Below, piece after piece: positions 5,460 through 8,236 of a DNA stretch of 8,236 nt; positions within the stretch are counted from its first letter, which is position 1, and each line of letters begins with the position of its first letter. Source of the stretch: Actinomycetes bacterium (GTDB lineage: Bacteria > Actinomycetota > Acidimicrobiia > Acidimicrobiales > Palsa-688). The translations under genes were made by a program, and so were the position numbers. Below the pieces are notes generated by a model. It was not told the origin of the DNA and made no database searches. It saw nothing but the letters and a program-made list of their open reading frames with translations. The stretch spans positions 1 to 8,236 of the forward strand of contig JAKBBA010000143.1 of assembly GCA_021808665.1 (NCBI GenBank). The letters are read 5' to 3'.

Positions 5460-6541
5460 ACGTCGACACCGAACCTCGATCACCGAGCGAGATACCGTCG
5501 ACGCTCAGCCCGCCAGGACTCACGAGCGCGATGGCGGGAGTCCTCGGCGGGGCAACCGTGACCGACGTGCGCGCCGAGGCGGTAGGCACCGGCCAGATGG
5601 CGGACTGCTGGCGATGCCACCTCGAATACGACAGAAAGCACGCAGGCCCGGGATCGGTGATCGTCAAGCTTCCCTCGTCGGATCCTCTAAGCGTCGAGAC
5701 AGCGGTCGCTCTTCGCAACTACGAGATAGAGGTCAGCTTCTACGTCCAGCTCAGCGGCGAGCTGGACGTGAAGACTCCCGCGTGCTACCACGCGTCGCTC
5801 GACCCGGGCGGCGCAAACTTCATCCTGGTCTTGGAGGACGTTGCTCCTTCACGCCAAGGCGACCAGCTGGCCGGCTGCAGCACCGACGAAGCCTTCCTCG
5901 CAGTATCCGAACTTCCAGGTCTCCACGCCCCGCTATGGGGCAGCGACAGGCTCCAGACGCTCGACTGGCTGCATCGCAGCGGCCCCGGGACCGAAGGCGC
6001 GTTGCCGGCCCTCGTGCGGGCTCTGCATACCGGATTCGTCGCGCGCTACCACGAATGGGTGGACCCCGAAGTGCTCGCTACCGCCGAGCGCCTGATGGAA
6101 CGCCTCGACGTGTTCGACTCGGTCAAGCCGGGACCCTGGACCGTCACGCACGGCGACTTTCGTCTCGACAACCTGCTCTTTCCGCCGGCCGGCACGCCAC
6201 AGCGAGTCGACGTCGTCGACTGGCAGACAGCTTCACACGGGCCTGGTGTAGCCGACCTCAGCTACTTCCTCGGCGCTTCGTTGGAGCCGGCCAGGCGGGC
6301 AGCGGTCGAAACTGATCTTGTCCGCGCTTACCAGGAGCGGATGGGGGCGGCCGGGATAGACATCGGATGGAACGCCTTGTGGGAGAGCTACCGTCGCTAC
6401 AGCCTCGGAGGTTTGATCATGGCGATAGCAGCCTCGATGCTGGTCAGGCGCACCCCTCGCGGCGACGACATGTTCATGGCGATGGCCAACCGCCACGGCC
6501 GCCACGCGATCGACCTGGAGGCCCTTGAACTGCTGACCTAG
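5456..6541 (+). CDS. Phosphotransferase, aminoglycoside/ecdysteroid kinase-like family
   Basis: A 361-residue kinase-fold phosphotransferase acting on a small molecule. The N-lobe has GSVIVKLPSS with the ATP-contacting Lys71 and a partner Glu at about 90 in LRNYEIEVSFY, then hinge-like NFILVLEDVAP (121-131). The C-lobe has the catalytic loop THGDFRLDNLLF with Asp234 and Asn239, and the metal-binding Asp255 in VVDWQTASHGPGVADLSYF. The YEIEVSFY and LEDVAP patterns point to the ecdysteroid-kinase-like/DUF1679-type branch found in actinobacteria rather than to antibiotic-resistance APH enzymes; I infer phosphorylation of a hydroxyl on a hydrophobic metabolite. GTG 5456 overlaps the upstream stop (GTGA), which fixes the start and implies coupled translation. 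All catalytic residues are intact. It converges with the coiled-coil gene 73 bases downstream. Confidence 0.9.
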   Translation: MNVDTEPRSPSEIPSTLSPPGLTSAMAGVLGGATVTDVRAEAVGTGQMADCWRCHLEYDRKHAGPGSVIVKLPSSDPLSVETAVALRNYEIEVSFYVQLSGELDVKTPACYHASLDPGGANFILVLEDVAPSRQGDQLAGCSTDEAFLAVSELPGLHAPLWGSDRLQTLDWLHRSGPGTEGALPALVRALHTGFVARYHEWVDPEVLATAERLMERLDVFDSVKPGPWTVTHGDFRLDNLLFPPAGTPQRVDVVDWQTASHGPGVADLSYFLGASLEPARRAAVETDLVRAYQERMGAAGIDIGWNALWESYRRYSLGGLIMAIAASMLVRRTPRGDDMFMAMANRHGRHAIDLEALELLT

Positions 6542-6614
6542 GTCCGTGGGGTTGCGGGGCCGGGTTGAGTCCCGTTCGGGTTGCCGGGCAGTCGGGGGTA
6601 TGGAGCTGGTGGAG

Positions 6615-7331
6615 TTACGAGGCCTCCGGGGCCAGAAGCAACCGTGTCGAGACCTTCGCTCCGTCGAGGGCAGCGGAGATCGCCATACCGGACTGTTCGG
6701 CTATCTTTCGGAGCTCGGCCAGGTTAGGAAGCTGGTCCTCGGACTGCGACACGACGATTCCTTGGTCGGTGACCTCTACGGACATTTCGTCGCCGTAGCG
6801 GGCGAGGCAGCGCAGGAACTCGCACGCGACCCGCAACCCTGTCGGGTCATACAAGGGTCGGGTCGATGCCGTCGACAGCTCGCTCGGAGTGCCCGTCACT
6901 TCGCGGATGATCGCCAGTTCCGTCGCGACCCCTACGGCCAAGGATCCATCCCATGGGAACGGAAGCTCTATGCCGGGACCTGCGACTTCGTACCACTCGC
7001 GCTCGACACGAACCCGTTCGAGTGCGAGCGCGACATCCACAGGAACGCTGTGGCGGTTGGATCCGCCCGTTGCAGCCTTGCCTGCGGCCTCAAGGGCGAG
7101 CTCCTCGGCTTTAGACGCGCGTTCCTCCGCTTCGAGCGCACGCTTCTCAGCTCTAGAAGCGCGCTCTTCCGCTTTGGCGACCAGCTCGTCTGCGTCTCGA
7201 AGGCGGTTCGACTGGCGCACGAGACGTGCCTGGTCGCGACGGCGCCCGACTGAGGCTCGCCTGGCCGTCCAGGCGAACACGGCAGCTGCGACCGCGGCGA
7301 CAGCGAGGACAACGGATAGAGCTAACGTCAC
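6615..7331 (-). CDS. Membrane-anchored coiled-coil protein of unknown function
   Basis: A 238-residue protein I do not recognise. Residues 1-21 form one hydrophobic helix (MTLALSVVLAVAAVAAAVFA), followed by a strongly basic stretch (RRASVGRRRDQAR), so the body should lie in the cytoplasm. Residues 35-86 are a charged Ala/Glu/Arg coiled coil, with four consecutive 7-residue units at 54-81 (AEERASR, AEKRALE, AEERASK, AEELALE). A globular part follows (about 95-238), with WYEVAGPGIELPFPWDGSLAVG, REVTGTPSELSTAS, FLRCLARYGDEMSVEV and a final helix-rich LPNLAELRKIAEQSGMAIS. GTG 7331 is the start that keeps the membrane anchor; its ribosome binding site is poor. This strand is preferred over the antisense open frames because it gives anchor, heptads and folded domain in one piece. 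It could be a scaffold or sensor; nothing in the context decides. Confidence 0.75.
   Translation of the reverse strand: MTLALSVVLAVAAVAAAVFAWTARRASVGRRRDQARLVRQSNRLRDADELVAKAEERASRAEKRALEAEERASKAEELALEAAGKAATGGSNRHSVPVDVALALERVRVEREWYEVAGPGIELPFPWDGSLAVGVATELAIIREVTGTPSELSTASTRPLYDPTGLRVACEFLRCLARYGDEMSVEVTDQGIVVSQSEDQLPNLAELRKIAEQSGMAISAALDGAKVSTRLLLAPEAS
7086..7172 (-). repeat. Degenerate 21-base tandem repeat encoding heptads
   Basis: Four head-to-tail 21-base units within the coiled-coil gene encode AEERASR, AEKRALE, AEERASK and AEELALE. On the minus strand each begins GC(G/T/C)GA(A/G) and differs from its neighbours mostly at third positions. This suggests old internal duplication kept by selection on the heptad rather than a recent slippage array. 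Confidence 0.6.
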
Positions 7332-7335
7332 GCCC

Positions 7336-7348
7336 CGCTACGGTAGCG
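7336..7348. repeat. Short inverted repeat just upstream of the coiled-coil gene
   Basis: CGCTAC-G-GTAGCG is a 6+1+6 inverted repeat ending five bases before the GTG start at 7331. In the minus-strand mRNA it would fold as a 5-bp stem with a 3-base loop where a ribosome binding site would be expected. It could be an operator, a translation-limiting hairpin, or a weak terminator for the gene upstream. Confidence 0.3.
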
Positions 7349-7421
7349 ACCCGGGGGCACGTCGTTTTACGCCCCAGCCGTATCGGCGCTACGGGCAGGT
7401 CATCGCCTACGACCAGGAGGT

Positions 7422-7760
7422 TCAGATCCGCACGTCGAATGTCGCTTTGCGCGCCCCGTCGAACTCGCCAGCCGCAGAGCTTCGATACTGGTCGACCCCC
7501 GAGTGCCTTTGGGTCGAAGGCGAAGACGAGCCCGGTGGGGCGAAACCTCGGCGGCGGTCCTGTAGGAGTCTCCGCTCGCGTCTGCGTGGACCGGGCGCGG
7601 CAGCGTCCGCCGTGTCCTCGTAGTCATTGATGTGCTCTGCCAGAAGCCGGTAGCACTTCTGTGCCAGGGCGACCGCCTCCTCGCTGGATTTCGTGCTTCC
7701 TGCCTTGGCTAGCAACGCTTTGGCGACGTCAAGTCTCGAGCGGTCAGAACCAGCCGGCAT
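7422..7760 (-). CDS. Small DUF2786-like protein
   Basis: A 112-residue protein whose first half (about 8-47: LDVAKALLAKAGSTKSSEEA then ALAQKCYRLLAEHI) resembles the DUF2786 helical motif, in which a 'LLAKA.ST...EA..A..K...L' pattern is repeated in many bacterial and phage proteins of unknown role. After residue 52 the sequence turns into an Arg/Ser/Pro-rich, probably disordered tail (PRRRERRLLQDRRRGFAPP onward) with less regular codon use, ending KATFDVRI. The tail may be basic and nucleic-acid binding, or the reading frame may have drifted by a frameshift; I see no alternative frame giving a better domain. ATG 7760 lacks a clear ribosome binding site. It is 90 bases upstream of, and in the same direction as, the coiled-coil gene. 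Confidence 0.62.
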   Translation of the reverse strand: MPAGSDRSRLDVAKALLAKAGSTKSSEEAVALAQKCYRLLAEHINDYEDTADAAAPGPRRRERRLLQDRRRGFAPPGSSSPSTQRHSGVDQYRSSAAGEFDGARKATFDVRI

Positions 7761-7831
7761 GTCGACAACTTTACGGCCGTCTCAAAGCCTCGTAAAGGTC
7801 GGTGGAGCGATCCAGGAAATGCGGGAAGAAT

Positions 7832-7855
7832 GACGCCGACCGCCTCAGAGGCGTC
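7832..7855 (-). terminator. Candidate terminator hairpin downstream of the EthD-family gene
   Basis: GACGCC (7832-7837) pairs with GGCGTC (7850-7855); on the minus strand the stem is followed by ATTCTTCC, a short T-rich run. The loop holds a competing tighter hairpin, CGCCTC-A-GAGGCG (7841-7853). It lies about 50 bases past the EthD stop, before the DUF2786-like gene, where a terminator would separate the two minus-strand genes. The stem is short and the T-run interrupted, so this is moderate at best. Confidence 0.35.
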
Positions 7856-7904
7856 CCGCGAGCCACGACAAGCGTGCAGCCCGCGGAAGCGCCCTAGCGA
7901 AAGG

Positions 7905-8192
7905 TCAGGAGACGATCTCGCTCGTCTGCATGACGGGGGTGATGTTCGTGTAGTTCGGTACGTCCGCCATCACGTCGGCAGTGCCTGGCGCGGCCATAGC
8001 AGCATTCAGCGCGTCAAGTGAGTCGAAGCGGAAGTGCACTGCGGCCACGTACGGACCATTGATCCCCTTCTCGATCTCAGAGTCGGCCAGCCCCCAGGTC
8101 TGCATCGCAAGAGGAACGTGCTTGCTTCGGTAGTACTCGTGGTCGAAGGTTGACCCCTCGCCGCTCGGGTAGTAGACGCTGACTTTTATCAT
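7905..8192 (-). CDS. EthD family protein
   Basis: A 95-residue ferredoxin-like dimeric alpha-beta barrel protein of the EthD family, of usual length. Landmarks: an MIKVSVYYPSGEGSTFDHEY opening, YYRSKHVPLAMQTWG (20-34) with the conserved His-Val-Pro, the middle YVAAVHFRFDSLDALNAAMA (48-67) and DVPNYTNITPVMQTSEIV at the end. EthD was first noted as needed for ether degradation by a cytochrome P450 system in Rhodococcus; most relatives have no proven reaction, so no substrate is claimed. ATG 8192 is the natural start; no strong ribosome binding site lies at normal distance (AAGGA is about 17 bases away), and a leaderless message is possible. The region to its right (8193-8236) holds no gene I can support. 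Confidence 0.88.
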   Translation of the reverse strand: MIKVSVYYPSGEGSTFDHEYYRSKHVPLAMQTWGLADSEIEKGINGPYVAAVHFRFDSLDALNAAMAAPGTADVMADVPNYTNITPVMQTSEIVS

Positions 8193-8236
8193 GCTCTATT
8201 AGTACATCATCCTTGGGTCTCGGTAGTGCTTGAACT

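Noticed and set aside
5456..6541. Antibiotic-resistance aminoglycoside phosphotransferase
   Set aside because: The kinase shares the fold and catalytic loop, but the N-lobe patterns and the DUF7064 neighbour fit the ecdysteroid-kinase-like branch, and there is no sign of mobile DNA nearby.
6561..6583. CGGGTTGAGTCCCG resembling a tRNA T-arm, or a terminator between convergent genes
   Set aside because: No other tRNA arms or acceptor stem can be found around it, and the stem is only four pairs with no T-tract.
6546..7253. 235-residue plus-strand frame, and another at 6889-7623
   Set aside because: Both are opposite the coiled-coil gene. The minus-strand reading gives a membrane anchor, heptads and a folded domain in order, whereas the plus-strand products show no organised features.

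Overview
The window is a chromosomal stretch of a high-GC Gram-positive bacterium, most likely an actinobacterium and possibly of the Acidimicrobiia type. The reasons are the G/C-rich codon third positions, frequent GTG starts, the start of an F420-dependent luciferase-like oxidoreductase, a DUF2630 protein (a mainly actinobacterial family), a zinc-finger membrane anti-sigma factor, and a DUF7064-type protein beside a small-molecule kinase. Lineage is an inference from gene content; no rRNA or tRNA is present. I see no insertion sequence, CRISPR array, phage gene or RNA gene.

Layout. (1) 1-1912: a truncated F420-dependent oxidoreductase points left. It diverges from a short-chain dehydrogenase followed 44 bases later by an SMP-30/gluconolactonase-like protein. 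A dehydrogenase followed by a lactonase suggests stepwise oxidation and lactone opening of a small alcohol, sugar or terpenoid-like substrate. (2) 1938-3531, minus strand: a compact three-gene operon of an ECF sigma factor, its zinc-binding membrane anti-sigma factor (8-base overlap) and a DUF2630 protein 21 bases further on. The operon converges on the lactonase gene, and a possible shared hairpin covers both stop codons. (3) 3738-4349, plus strand: a lipoprotein with two 'secreted repeat' (PF03640) units, divergent from the sigma factor across a 197-base region carrying several short palindromes. A strong hairpin overlaps its stop codon. (4) 4458-6541, plus strand: a DUF7064/CrtC-like protein and an APH/ecdysteroid-kinase-like phosphotransferase sharing a 4-base ATGA-type (here GTGA) overlap. 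(5) 6615-8192, minus strand: an unrecognised membrane-anchored coiled-coil protein, a small DUF2786-like protein, and an EthD-family protein.

How the genes may work together. The sigma/anti-sigma/lipoprotein block looks like a self-contained envelope-sensing module. The oxidoreductase, dehydrogenase, lactonase, DUF7064, kinase and EthD genes look like accessory catabolism or modification of hydrophobic or hydroxylated small molecules. No single gene set stands out as a clearly new system. The best candidates for a second look are the sigma/lipoprotein block, the DUF7064-kinase pair and the coiled-coil protein.
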